The translations under genes and the position numbers were made by a program. A stretch of DNA of 64,000 nucleotides from Oceanirhabdus seepicola (GTDB taxonomy: Bacteria; Bacillota; Clostridia; Clostridiales; Clostridiaceae). Of this stretch, positions 7,047 through 16,267 are shown one piece after another (the stretch's first letter is position 1; every line of letters starts with the position of its first letter). The stretch lies in NCBI RefSeq assembly GCF_023684385.1, contig NZ_JAGSOJ010000003.1:434001-498000 (forward strand). The letters are read 5' to 3'. Under the pieces are notes generated by a model. That model searched no databases. It was not told where the DNA came from and saw only the letters and a list, made by a program, of their open reading frames with translations.

Positions 7047-8890
7047 AAACACATAATAAAGCATTTAAAATAATGAAGAGGTTTCACTATCTTGATCATT
7101 CAATAGGACCACTGATTCTTCTTTTAGGAATAATGCGAGGGTTGGTGCCATTTATACCAATAGTTTTCAGCAATTATATACTTACATCAGTTATAAATAA
7201 GCAGTTTAAAGAAGCTTTATACTATTCAATAGCAATGTCACTTTTATTTTGTGTAGGGAGTATTTTATCTGAGTGGTTAAAGAAAGTAACAACCGATAGA
7301 AATTCAGCACTATCTGAAAAGATAGAGGATATAATTCACCAAAAACCTCTTGAGGTAGACTATGAAAGTATAGAGGACGGAAAAGTTATAAGTAGCTATA
7401 CAAGTGCTATAAGTGCTTTAAATTATAATGCAAGTTATGAGCAGTTGTTTAGTAAATATGCTGAACTTCTACAAAGCATTGTATCTTTTTTATTTGCAAT
7501 TGGGTTAACTCTGCAGTTTTGTATCAGTGTTAGCAGATCAGAATCTAAGGTTTTAAATATTGTTACCAATCCAGTTGTTTGTATTTTGTTAATTCTAGCT
7601 GTTGTTTTAGGGGTTATGGGAATCACGGGGAAAGTGGTGAAATGGAGCCAAAGTAAAATAAGTGAACTATTTGAAGTAGGACTGGACACAGAAAGAAGAT
7701 TTGATTATTTATGTAGAATGTTTAGAGACGAAGAGATGATTAAAACAATACAAGCTTATGATGCAGAGAAATCCATAAGCAATCTTCTTGATAATACAAG
7801 TAAATACATTAATGATAATAATAAAAAAGAAGCAGAATATAGAGTTTATGAAAGAGTTGTTAAAGCTTCATCAAGTGGAGTTATAACTGTTTTAGCGTAC
7901 AGTCTTGTAGCTTTAAAAGTACTTGCAAATGCTATTGGAATAGGAGGGTTTCTTAAATATAGCCAGGCTATTATTAAGATGAATGAATCACTTTTAGCAA
8001 CCATTGTGTTTAATCATGAAATTGGGGATATGATGAGATATATGGATAAGCTTACTGAGTTTTTGGATATGGAAAACAAGTTTGAAACAGGTTCCATTCC
8101 AGTGGAAAAAAGAAGTGATCACCAGTATAACATATGCTTTGAGGATGTTTGGTTTAAGTATCCTGGAAGTGATGAATATGTACTTAAGGGAGTAACTTGC
8201 GAAATAAACTCAAATCAAAAGAGTGCTCTGGTGGGACCAAATGGAGCTGGTAAAAGTACCTTTATAAAATTATTAAGCAGATTATATGAACCAACTAAAG
8301 GAAGAATTACATTGAATGGTGTGGATATTAAAAAATATGATTATAAGGAATACCTATCGCTATTCTCTGTTGTATTTCAGGATTTTGGATTGTTTTCTTT
8401 CAGTTTAGGTGAGAATATCTCAAACTCTGTTGAATTTCATAAGAAAAAAGTCCATGAATGTTTATTTAAAACCGGACTTGAGAAATATGGGCATAGGTTG
8501 GATGAAAGTTTGAATGAATTGAGTGAAGTAGAAGCATTTGGAGGCAGTGACAGCAGTTCAAATGAAAAATACAGTGGAGGAGAACAGCAGAAGATCGCCA
8601 TAGCTAGAGCTTTATATAAAGATGGAGCTTTTGTTATTCTTGATGAACCTACAGCCGCGCTGGATCCTATAAGTGAATATGAAATATATCAAAACTTTGA
8701 TTCTTTGGTTGGGGATAAGACATGTATATATATTTCACACAGAATGAGCAGTTGTAGGTTCTGCTCGGATATTATTGTATTAAATGATGGTAGTATAGTT
8801 GAACGTGGAAATCATGAACAGTTGATTAAAGATGAGAAACTATACTGTGATATGTGGAACGCTCAGGCTAAGTATTATACAGCAAGCTAA
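7034..8890 (+). CDS. ABC exporter half-transporter (TMD-NBD fusion) 2
   Basis: 618 residues, same architecture as the preceding gene: membrane domain to about residue 350, then an ATPase domain with Walker A GPNGAGKSTF, signature YSGGEQQK, Walker B FVILDEPTAALDP and ISHRMSS. A serine- and acid-rich insertion (EVEAFGGSDSSSNEKYSGG) precedes the signature motif. The ATG at 7034 lies inside the end of the first half-transporter gene and has GAGGAGGTGG upstream, so translation is coupled. Both Walker B motifs end in Glu-Pro, so neither ATPase site looks obviously degenerate. Probably the partner subunit of a heterodimeric exporter. Confidence 0.88.
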   Translation: MQMLKTHNKAFKIMKRFHYLDHSIGPLILLLGIMRGLVPFIPIVFSNYILTSVINKQFKEALYYSIAMSLLFCVGSILSEWLKKVTTDRNSALSEKIEDIIHQKPLEVDYESIEDGKVISSYTSAISALNYNASYEQLFSKYAELLQSIVSFLFAIGLTLQFCISVSRSESKVLNIVTNPVVCILLILAVVLGVMGITGKVVKWSQSKISELFEVGLDTERRFDYLCRMFRDEEMIKTIQAYDAEKSISNLLDNTSKYINDNNKKEAEYRVYERVVKASSSGVITVLAYSLVALKVLANAIGIGGFLKYSQAIIKMNESLLATIVFNHEIGDMMRYMDKLTEFLDMENKFETGSIPVEKRSDHQYNICFEDVWFKYPGSDEYVLKGVTCEINSNQKSALVGPNGAGKSTFIKLLSRLYEPTKGRITLNGVDIKKYDYKEYLSLFSVVFQDFGLFSFSLGENISNSVEFHKKKVHECLFKTGLEKYGHRLDESLNELSEVEAFGGSDSSSNEKYSGGEQQKIAIARALYKDGAFVILDEPTAALDPISEYEIYQNFDSLVGDKTCIYISHRMSSCRFCSDIIVLNDGSIVERGNHEQLIKDEKLYCDMWNAQAKYYTAS

Positions 8891-9099
8891 AAAGTATAAT
8901 TAGAAGTAATTTACACGCTTTATGTAGTCAAAAGTAAAAGAATATGCTAATATATTTAAATAATAATCGTTAATGATAAGTTTTCCTTTTCTGTTTAGTT
9001 GGTAAAGGATACTACGTTTTTTGAGTGAAAGATATTTGTTTTTTTTATAAGAATTTTTACTATTCAGTAAAAAATTAATTATTTTAGTTGGAGGGATAT

Positions 9100-10170
9100 A
9101 TGAGACTTGTTAGTGTCTTCAGCCTAAAGGGAGATGAAATCCTTGGAAGGCAGATTTATGATGAATTAGGTAGGGTTTTACTTAATGTTGGAGTAAAATT
9201 AAAACCTTATTATATTGAAAAAATTAAAGAAATGGGAATTAATACAATATACATTGATGATGACATATCAAAAAATGTGATTATTGAAGAAAGTATTTCT
9301 GAAAAGACAAGGCAAATGAGTAAACGTGCTGTTAAGGAGATGATTGAAAGCTATTGTCGTGAAGGAAAAACTGATAATAGTAGTGTTATGAATTCAGTGA
9401 ACGCAGTGATTGAAGATATACTATCAAATAAAAATGTTTTGATAAATGTTGCTGAAATAAGTGCATGTGATAACAATATTTATTCCCATTCGGTAAATGT
9501 CTGTGTATTGTCTACAATAATAGGAACTCATATGGGATACAATATGTTAAAGCTTAAAGATATAGCTGCAGGTGCATTACTACATGATATAGGTAAGATA
9601 AAAATTATGAATGATAAGAAACTTGTAGCAAATTTTAAGACTAAGGAAGAATTAGATGAATATATTAGATTAATGCATCCAAAGGTTGGTTATGATTTTT
9701 TAGGAGATCAGTATGTTTGGAATGCGTTTGTCAAGGTAGTTGCATTAATGCATCATGAAAGAAGTGATGGCAGTGGATATCCTTTAAAATTAAAAGATGA
9801 TGAAATAAATGAAATTGCAAAAATAGTGTGTATATGTGATGTGTTTGATAATTTAATATCAGGTAGAAATTCAGACAAAGGTAAATCTGTGCAAGAGGTT
9901 ATTGAATATCTTATAGGTATGAGTAACATTTATTTTGATGCAGAAATAGTTACAAAATTTACTAATAATATAGCTGCTTTCCCAACAGGGAGTGGAGTTC
10001 TTCTAAGTACCAATGAAAAAAGTTTAGTAGTAAAGCAAAACGACTCAATGCCCATGAGGCCTGTGGTAAAAGTTATATATGATAAAGATGGAAAATTACT
10101 TTTAGAACCTTATGAAATTGATTTATTAAAAGATTTAACTCTTTTTATTACAAAGACCTGTGAACTTTAA
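9100..10170 (+). CDS. HD-GYP domain cyclic-di-GMP phosphodiesterase
   Basis: About 356 residues. The HD-GYP domain carries HSVNVC, LLHDIGKIK, MHPKVGYDF and the diagnostic HHERSDGSGYPL, which together supply the metal ligands and GYP loop. Proteins of this class hydrolyse cyclic di-GMP. A poorly conserved segment of about 110 residues precedes the HD domain. The start is set at the ATG at 9100, which has GGAGGG 5 bp upstream, not at the upstream in-frame TTG. It lies 15 bp before a hybrid histidine kinase gene, implying one transcript, but it carries no receiver domain itself. Confidence 0.92.
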   Translation: MRLVSVFSLKGDEILGRQIYDELGRVLLNVGVKLKPYYIEKIKEMGINTIYIDDDISKNVIIEESISEKTRQMSKRAVKEMIESYCREGKTDNSSVMNSVNAVIEDILSNKNVLINVAEISACDNNIYSHSVNVCVLSTIIGTHMGYNMLKLKDIAAGALLHDIGKIKIMNDKKLVANFKTKEELDEYIRLMHPKVGYDFLGDQYVWNAFVKVVALMHHERSDGSGYPLKLKDDEINEIAKIVCICDVFDNLISGRNSDKGKSVQEVIEYLIGMSNIYFDAEIVTKFTNNIAAFPTGSGVLLSTNEKSLVVKQNDSMPMRPVVKVIYDKDGKLLLEPYEIDLLKDLTLFITKTCEL

Positions 10171-10185
10171 TTTGGGGGGGATTTT

Positions 10186-13032
10186 ATGAGTGGTGAAGGT
10201 AATTACATAAATATTAGGTATTCCAATGATTGTCTGAAACTAATTAATGATACTTTTCAGAGATTTTTGGATGTAGATAGTATTAATTATCAGAGTGAGT
10301 TAAAAAAAACATTGGAGAAAATTGGTTTATTTTTTGACTTGGATAGAATTTATATCTATTATTTTTCTAAAGATCCTACTTTTATGCAAATAGAATGTCA
10401 ATGGAATAAGAAAGATATAAGGCCAAAAAGAACAATACAGGAGGAAGAGGTAGTTTATGCTCTTCCATGGTTGATTCGGGAGATTAAGAATAATGATTTT
10501 GTTGCAATAAATAATGTGGAGAAATTTCCTGCAGAAGCGGTATTTGAAGCAGAAGTTTTTTTAAAGGAAGGAATAAAATCTTCTCTTATAGTTCCATTGA
10601 AAAGCGAAAACAAGTTAATTGGATTTGTAGGCTATGAAAATTTATCAAAGTCTATGACATGGGAAGAAGAGCAAATCAAGATATTAAGAGATATTTCAAA
10701 GGCTTTTTCATATACAAGAGCAAGGATTGTAAAGAAAGAAGCATATGAATCAACACTTAATGGGCAAGCAATATTACTTAATAATTGTGAATCACAGATT
10801 TGGGCTTTAAGCAATGTAACTTCTTATGCAACTGTTAATGAAGCTCATGCAAAGTTTTTCGGCAAGAAGAAAAGCGATTTAGAATATCAGGATTTATATG
10901 ATATATTTGATATAGATACTGCAAATAAGTTTTCTGAACATAACTGGGAGTTGTTTCGAAAGAATGAGCCCGCAGAAAAAGAGCTTGAGATTAAGAATTG
11001 TAAAGGTGAAAATAGGCTACTTAAAATTAAAAGTAAGCCCCAAAGAGATGAAATAGGTAATATTAAGTATCTTATTTGCACAGCGGAGGACATTACAGAG
11101 CAGAGGCTTGCTGAAAGGTCGCTTAACAAGGCAAAAGAACAGGCGGAAGCAGCAAATATCGCAAAGAGTCAGTTCCTTGCAAATATGTCTCATGAAATAA
11201 GAACACCAATGAACGGAATATTTGGATTTCTTGAACTGTTGCAATCAACTAATCTGTCTTTAGAACAAAAAGAGTTTATACGTGAAGCAAAATCTGCTTC
11301 AGAGGTATTATTACATATAATTAATGATATATTGGATTTTTCAAAGATAGAAGCTAGAAAGCTAACTATGGAAAAAATTAGGTTTAATTTAAGAAATACT
11401 ATTGAAGATGCGGTTTCACTTCTTGCCCCTAAAGCTGCAGAAAAAGCCCTTGAACTTTATACTATGATTAAAGCAGGTGTTCCTGAAGAGGTTATTGGCG
11501 ATCCATCAAGACTTAGGCAGATATTAAATAATCTTATAAGTAACGCAGTAAAATTTACCGAACGCGGTGAAATTTCTGTTACAGTTGATTATTTAGAGGA
11601 AGAGAATGAAATAGCCGTACTTAGCTTTGAAGTAAAGGACACTGGAATTGGAATTTGTAAGGAGCATATTAATACAATCTTTCAATATTTTAGTCAGGCA
11701 GATGCTTCTACAACTAGAAAGTATGGAGGAACGGGACTTGGACTTGCCATATCTAATGAATTAGTCAAAATGATGGGCGGTGAAATTCGTGTTGAAAGCA
11801 TGCTGGGGGAAGGGTCTACATTCAAATTTGATGTGAGATTGAAGATTGCTAAAGGAGCCTCAGAACAGAAGTTTGCTTTTGAAAAGCTTCAAGGTGTGAA
11901 TATTTTGATTATTGATGATAATGCGAATAATAGAAAAAGTGTTAGTTCATATCTTCAAGGAACTGGAATGAAGGTATTTGAGGCCAAGGATGCTACCAGT
12001 GCCATTACAACAATTCTTTCAAATGCAAATACAAAAAATAAAATAAGTGTCGCTATTATAGACTATCAAATGCGGGACATGAGTGGTTATGAACTTGCAA
12101 CTACATTAAAAACAATACCTTTTGCAAAGGATACTAAGCTAATACTTCTAACCTCAGTAACTCAAAAGGGAGATGCGAAGGTTGCAAAAGAATATGGATT
12201 TTCATCGTATTTGGGTAAACCTGTAAGACGAGACGACTTACTTGGTTGTATTGCTATAGTATTGGGGTTGAAAAAAGAATATGAAAAAGAACATCAACTT
12301 ATAACGAAACATATAGTTAAAGAAGTTAAGAATACATTAAAACCGAGAATTTTATTGGTTGAAGACAATGAAATGAATCGTAAAATCGTTATAAGTATGC
12401 TTAAATCCCATGACATGACTTGTGATGTGGCGGTGAATGGTAAGGAAGCATTAAAAGCGGTATCAGAAAAAGATTATGATGTTGTTTTTATGGATTGCCA
12501 GATGCCAGTAATGGATGGGTATGAATGTACATATGAAATAAGGATGCTTGAAGGTGATAAGAAACATACTACAATTATTGCAATGACTGCTAATGCTATG
12601 GAGGGTGATTACGAAAAATGTATTGAAGCTGGTATGGACGAATATATTAGTAAGCCTATTAATTTTGATACTATGTTTAACATGATAGAAGAGAATATTA
12701 AAGAGAGTGGGCTTGTGACCGATTATAATATTATAGATAATAATATTGATTATTTTGTTGAAACCACAGGACTTAAAAAAGATGATGCAAAAGAAATACT
12801 TGAAGAATATATAAAATGTCTACCTAATTTATTGGAAGATATAAACAATGCTATAGATAACAATGATTTTGATAAATTAGCGGGGGTGACTCACGAGTTA
12901 AAAGGTTCCTCTGGAACTCTAAGAATAATTTCTATTCATGAATTAGCAATAAAGTTAGAGGAGGCAGCTTTGAAACAGGAAACAGATGAATGTGCTAGAC
13001 TTTTTGCTAAAATAAAAGATTTGCTTCACTAG
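10186..13032 (+). CDS. Hybrid sensor histidine kinase (GAF-PAS-HisKA-HATPase-REC-REC-HPt)
   Basis: 948 residues with a long phosphorelay layout and no membrane segment. A GAF-like domain lies at about 10-175 and a PAS domain at about 195-310. HisKA has MSHEIRTPMNGI (His near 335), and the ATPase domain has NLISNAVKFT and GTGLGLAISNELVKMMGG. The first receiver has the Asp in IIDYQMRDMSG, the second has the Asp in VVFMDCQMPVMDG, and a C-terminal HPt domain has THELKGSSGTLR. It is a soluble sensor able to run a complete phosphorelay in one chain. A GGGGGG site precedes the ATG. A single-domain receiver gene follows 39 bp later and is a likely output. The signal is unknown. Confidence 0.93.
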   Translation: MSGEGNYINIRYSNDCLKLINDTFQRFLDVDSINYQSELKKTLEKIGLFFDLDRIYIYYFSKDPTFMQIECQWNKKDIRPKRTIQEEEVVYALPWLIREIKNNDFVAINNVEKFPAEAVFEAEVFLKEGIKSSLIVPLKSENKLIGFVGYENLSKSMTWEEEQIKILRDISKAFSYTRARIVKKEAYESTLNGQAILLNNCESQIWALSNVTSYATVNEAHAKFFGKKKSDLEYQDLYDIFDIDTANKFSEHNWELFRKNEPAEKELEIKNCKGENRLLKIKSKPQRDEIGNIKYLICTAEDITEQRLAERSLNKAKEQAEAANIAKSQFLANMSHEIRTPMNGIFGFLELLQSTNLSLEQKEFIREAKSASEVLLHIINDILDFSKIEARKLTMEKIRFNLRNTIEDAVSLLAPKAAEKALELYTMIKAGVPEEVIGDPSRLRQILNNLISNAVKFTERGEISVTVDYLEEENEIAVLSFEVKDTGIGICKEHINTIFQYFSQADASTTRKYGGTGLGLAISNELVKMMGGEIRVESMLGEGSTFKFDVRLKIAKGASEQKFAFEKLQGVNILIIDDNANNRKSVSSYLQGTGMKVFEAKDATSAITTILSNANTKNKISVAIIDYQMRDMSGYELATTLKTIPFAKDTKLILLTSVTQKGDAKVAKEYGFSSYLGKPVRRDDLLGCIAIVLGLKKEYEKEHQLITKHIVKEVKNTLKPRILLVEDNEMNRKIVISMLKSHDMTCDVAVNGKEALKAVSEKDYDVVFMDCQMPVMDGYECTYEIRMLEGDKKHTTIIAMTANAMEGDYEKCIEAGMDEYISKPINFDTMFNMIEENIKESGLVTDYNIIDNNIDYFVETTGLKKDDAKEILEEYIKCLPNLLEDINNAIDNNDFDKLAGVTHELKGSSGTLRIISIHELAIKLEEAALKQETDECARLFAKIKDLLH

Positions 13033-13071
13033 GGTGTCTTTAAAATTCAGAGATATAAAGGAGTTTTTAAT

Positions 13072-13434
13072 ATGAAAAAGGTATTAATAGTTGATAATTC
13101 ATCTTATATGAGAATGTTTGTAAAAAAGATTATTGAAAAAGGAAGTTTCCATAACATATTTGAGGCATCAGGTAAAGATGATGCAATAGAGGTGTTCAAG
13201 AGTGAAAAACCAGATATTGTAATTCTAGATTTAAACATGTCTGAGTCTACGATGGACGGTATCAATGTGTTAACTGATATAATGAAAATTAATCCTAAAA
13301 CAGTTGTAATTATTATATCAGCAGTAGGGCACGAAAGTGTGAAAGATGAATGTATGGCATTAGGAGCTAAGAGTTATATTATGAAACCTTTCGATACTGA
13401 AATTTTATTAAAGACTTTAGAAGAGTACAAATAA
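13072..13434 (+). CDS. CheY-like single-domain response regulator
   Basis: 120 residues, a bare receiver domain: VLIVDNSSYMR at the N-terminus, phospho-acceptor Asp in IVILDLNMS (near 52), conserved Ser/Thr in IIISAVG and Lys in YIMKPF. There is no DNA-binding output domain, so it probably acts by protein interaction or as a phosphate shuttle. The Asp is followed by an unusual LNMSESTMDG rather than the common MPxMDG. AAAGGAG lies 8 bp before the ATG. It is the last gene of the HD-GYP/hybrid-kinase operon, ahead of a terminator at 13504. Confidence 0.92.
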   Translation: MKKVLIVDNSSYMRMFVKKIIEKGSFHNIFEASGKDDAIEVFKSEKPDIVILDLNMSESTMDGINVLTDIMKINPKTVVIIISAVGHESVKDECMALGAKSYIMKPFDTEILLKTLEEYK

Positions 13435-13503
13435 GATTATAAAAGTAAGTACAACAGATCCGGTTAGTGGTCATATGGTGGTCAATTAAATGATTTAATA
13501 AAT

Positions 13504-13541
13504 ACAAGCCATTAAGGAAAACTTAATGGCTTGTGTTTCTT
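13504..13541. terminator. Bidirectional intrinsic terminator between the CheY-like gene and the small-protein genes
   Basis: ACAAGCCATTAAG at 13504-13516 pairs perfectly with CTTAATGGCTTGT at 13522-13534 around a 5-base loop. A T-rich tract follows on the plus strand and another on the minus strand, so it can serve both the CheY-like gene and the minus-strand small-protein gene. Confidence 0.85.
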
Positions 13542-13558
13542 TAAGAATATGTAGTTAT

Positions 13559-13729
13559 TTATATTAATCTATCATTGAATTCTTTTTCTTTTTTATCATC
13601 AAGCTTATTTTTAATCGCAGTAAATTCTTCTGATGATAGTTTAGTAAAGTTCATGATTTCAATCATTCCTTTTCCTTGTCTTAAAAGATCTCTTACCATA
13701 TCAACTTTATCTCCATGATCGCCTTTCAT
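13559..13729 (-). CDS. Small protein of unknown function, 56 aa, copy A
   Basis: Reading the minus strand from ATG at 13729 gives 56 codons and TAA. It begins MKGDHGDKVDMVRDLLRQGK, contains GKGMIEIMNFTKLSSEEF, and ends in a lysine/glutamate-rich helix KNKLDDKKEKEF then NDRLI. A GGGGTG site lies about 10 bp upstream. It is highly charged with no membrane segment or signal peptide, and the pattern suggests two or three helices. A neighbouring paralogue has exactly the same length and aligns without gaps, and the match is strongest in the GKGM.EIMN.TKLSSEEF core. That constraint supports a real gene. I do not recognise the family; a small regulatory or sporulation-type protein is possible but not shown. 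Confidence 0.75.
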   Translation of the reverse strand: MKGDHGDKVDMVRDLLRQGKGMIEIMNFTKLSSEEFTAIKNKLDDKKEKEFNDRLI

Positions 13730-13853
13730 TAATAAAACACCCCTTTATTAAAATTTTATTTTTAGTTTGCACTTATACGTTTTCTTTATTCATTAGGGTA
13801 TAAGGCATATTCAAATAATACTATATTGCTTGTGTTTCTTTAGATGAAATCAT

Positions 13854-14024
13854 CTATCGTAATCTATCGTTATGTTCTTTCTTATACTTAGATTGAAGTT
13901 TATTTCTGATTTCAAGAAACTCTTCTGATGAAAGCTTAGTAATATTCATAATTTCAGTCATGCCTTTTCCTTCTCTTAAAAAGCTTCTGACTCTATCAAC
14001 CGTTCCTTCATGATTATGTCTCAT
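13854..14024 (-). CDS. Small protein of unknown function, 56 aa, copy B
   Basis: Paralogue of the gene 125 bp downstream. From ATG at 14024 it runs 56 codons to TAG. It begins MRHNHEGTVDRVRSFLREGK, shares the core GKGMTEIMNITKLSSEEF, and ends LQSKYKKEHNDRLR. A GAGGTG site lies 7 bp upstream. Differences from copy A fall mostly in the first ten residues and in the charged C-terminal helix, which suggests a conserved binding core with variable ends. It lies upstream of copy A and has its own similar promoter-region sequence. Function is unknown. Confidence 0.75.
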   Translation of the reverse strand: MRHNHEGTVDRVRSFLREGKGMTEIMNITKLSSEEFLEIRNKLQSKYKKEHNDRLR

Positions 14025-14232
14025 TAAAAGCACCTCTTAATTAGAATTTTAGTATTAGTTTGCACTAATACTAACTCTTTATTCATTGAAGAAATAATAT
14101 TCAAATTTATAGTTTTGTTAATATTTATTAACTTTTAAAGAAGATTAATGTAATATAATAAAGTGAAGTCGAAAATATAACTTTTTTTTAGTTGATGGAG
14201 AATAATTGATTAACTTAACGAGGAGGATAAAA

Positions 14233-14988
14233 ATGTTAGTTAAAAGAAGTTCATTTGTTGTTGTTACATTTGTGATGATGATAACATTATTAGTGTTAAC
14301 AGACGATTCAATATTATCAGGAGTTATAACATTTACAGTTATTATGGTTGGGTATATTATAATTTCAATTAAACGAAGTAAGAAAAGGTTAGGTTTATTA
14401 AATGAGAAGTGTGATCCAGAAGCTTTTTTAGAACGAACAGAGAAACAAATGGAGATTACAGGTAAGAATGCTAAGCTGCAGGCATATTTAAATGTGGACA
14501 AAGCTGCTGCTCTAGTGTGCATGGGAGAGTATCAAGAGGGGAAGAATCTTTTGCTATCTATTGATAAGTCCAAGCTTTCTACTAAAAATGGCACCTTGTT
14601 GGTATTTACTATAAACTTGATTTGCTGTTTATATGAGTTAGGGGAGATAGCTGAAGCAGAAGGTATATTTGAAAGAGAACTTTTCAATATAACACTAGAT
14701 TCAGTACCAATAACTAAAGCACCATTCAAAAGAGCAATTAAATTTTTGAATGCTGAGAGGGACTATATATTAGGAAAATATGAAGAGAGTCAGACGGCGT
14801 TCGAGGAACTGTTAAATGAAAAAAGTGACAAGCGTACCCACGTAAGTGCATTATATGGCTTGGCAAAAATCCATGAGAAACTTGGAGAAGTAGAAAAAGC
14901 AAAAGAAATGTATAAGGAAGTTAGTGAAGAAGGAAATAAATTATACATTGCAAAAGTAGCAAAAAGAAAGGTTGAGGAAATGGACTAG
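14233..14988 (+). CDS. Membrane-anchored tetratricopeptide-repeat protein
   Basis: 251 residues. Two hydrophobic helices (roughly residues 7-42) form an N-terminal hairpin anchor, followed by a soluble helical region. The C-terminal half has TPR-like helices, including ALYGLAKIHEKLGEVEKAKE and a preceding DYILGKYEESQTAFEELL unit. TPR domains hold protein partners. The ATG at 14233 has AGGAGG at 14221-14226, which decides the start over the upstream in-frame TTG at 14206. It is transcribed away from the small-protein genes and has no clear operon partner. No enzyme motif is visible, so it is probably a scaffold or assembly protein. Confidence 0.75.
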   Translation: MLVKRSSFVVVTFVMMITLLVLTDDSILSGVITFTVIMVGYIIISIKRSKKRLGLLNEKCDPEAFLERTEKQMEITGKNAKLQAYLNVDKAAALVCMGEYQEGKNLLLSIDKSKLSTKNGTLLVFTINLICCLYELGEIAEAEGIFERELFNITLDSVPITKAPFKRAIKFLNAERDYILGKYEESQTAFEELLNEKSDKRTHVSALYGLAKIHEKLGEVEKAKEMYKEVSEEGNKLYIAKVAKRKVEEMD

Positions 14989-15102
14989 AAGTTTGGTTTG
15001 TACCAAAATGTTCAATACGGATTTAGAGTAACATTCATTAAATTGTATAATCTTACATAATAGTTTACAAAGTAAAATTATTCAAATTAAGGATGTGATT
15101 TA

Positions 15103-16197
15103 ATGAATAGTGGCAAATATCCTCAGTTAGAAATAGCTCTGAATAAAATCAGTAGTAATTATAAACATATGGAAAAAGTCTGTAGCACTTATGGAATAGC
15201 CATTACAACTATAATAAAAGGGGTTAATGGCTTAACTAAAGTTGCGGAATCAATGTATAAGGCTGGGAGTAGTTCATTTGGATCATCCAGATTACATCAA
15301 TTAAAGAATATTAAAGAACATTTGAAGCACATTGAAACAATGTTAGTGAGAATTCCTATGATAACTGAAGTTGAAGATATGGTTAAATTTGTTGATATCA
15401 GTCTTAATTCAGAGGAATCTACTTTGGAATTTATAAATGAAGTGTGTAAAAAAAATGATATAACACATAAGGTTATACTAATGTGTGACTTAGGGGATCT
15501 TAGAGAAGGAATCTTTGAATTAGACAAAATTATACGAGTTGCAAAGAGAATAGAGTTCGAATTCGAAAATGTAATATTATATGGATTAGGAACAAACCTC
15601 TCATGTTTAGGTTCAATTGTACCTACTGTAAAAAATCTTAGCAGGCTAGTGAATATAGCCAGTTCTATTGAAGAGAATATAGGTAGAAAGTTACAGGTTA
15701 TATCTGGAGGCGGGACAACTTCTTTGCCTCTTGTATTCAATGGGGAAATGCCTCATAGAATAAATCATCTTAGGGTTGGCGAAGGTATTCTTTTAGCTAG
15801 GGATCTTAAAGATTATTTTAAACTTGATATGAGAGGATTTTATACGGATACTTTTGTTCTGCATGCTGAGATTGTTGAAGTGCAAATTAAGCCATCATAT
15901 CCTATCGGCACTATGTTCATAGATGCATTTGGAAATAAACCATCTTATGAAGATAAAGGATTAAGAAAAAGAGCTATTGTAGCTGTTGGGAATCAAGATA
16001 TAGGTTCTTCAACGAAATTAATCTCAAAGCTACATGGTTTGGATATTATTGGTTCAAGCAGTGATCATGTTGTAATGGATTATACAGATACAAATGTTGA
16101 TTTAAAGGTTGGAGATATTATTGATTTTGAGCTTTACTATCAGGCTTTGCTTTTTTTAACTGGTAGTTCTGACGTATCAAAAGTATTTAAATATTAA
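15103..16197 (+). CDS. Alanine/ornithine racemase-family PLP enzyme
   Basis: 364 residues with an N-terminal alanine-racemase-type TIM barrel. The PLP-binding lysine is expected in TTIIKGVNG (near residue 39). The glycine-rich phosphate loop is SGGGTTSLPL, and the region ending INHLRVGEGILL resembles the ornithine racemase group more than the canonical Alr enzymes. Members interconvert D- and L-amino acids, and the clostridial ornithine racemase feeds ornithine fermentation. The amino acid substrate cannot be fixed from sequence. An AAGGATGTG site precedes the ATG. It stands 58 bp before the glycoside hydrolase gene in the same direction, but the two have no obvious pathway link. Confidence 0.82.
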   Translation: MNSGKYPQLEIALNKISSNYKHMEKVCSTYGIAITTIIKGVNGLTKVAESMYKAGSSSFGSSRLHQLKNIKEHLKHIETMLVRIPMITEVEDMVKFVDISLNSEESTLEFINEVCKKNDITHKVILMCDLGDLREGIFELDKIIRVAKRIEFEFENVILYGLGTNLSCLGSIVPTVKNLSRLVNIASSIEENIGRKLQVISGGGTTSLPLVFNGEMPHRINHLRVGEGILLARDLKDYFKLDMRGFYTDTFVLHAEIVEVQIKPSYPIGTMFIDAFGNKPSYEDKGLRKRAIVAVGNQDIGSSTKLISKLHGLDIIGSSSDHVVMDYTDTNVDLKVGDIIDFELYYQALLFLTGSSDVSKVFKY

Positions 16198-16267
16198 AGG
16201 GAATTAACATAGTATGATTTAACCACAAAAATATTATAAGAATTATGTTGATGAGGTGAAATATAAT

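Larger units (their letters stand above)
13532..14076 (-). repeat. Tandem duplication containing two small-protein genes and their upstream regions
   Basis: Two copies lie about 295 bp apart. Shared parts are the downstream string CTTGTGTTTCTTTA (about 13531 and 13831), the 56-codon genes, the purine-rich ribosome sites, and the upstream string TTAGTTTGCACT (about 13761 and 14053). The duplication therefore covers a whole transcription unit, not only the coding region. The proteins have diverged to about half identity, so the event is not recent. Confidence 0.8.

Noticed and set aside
10186..13032. Possible frameshifted or fused gene because of great length
   Set aside because: All domains are in one frame in the normal order of hybrid kinases with intact key residues, so it is a single natural protein.
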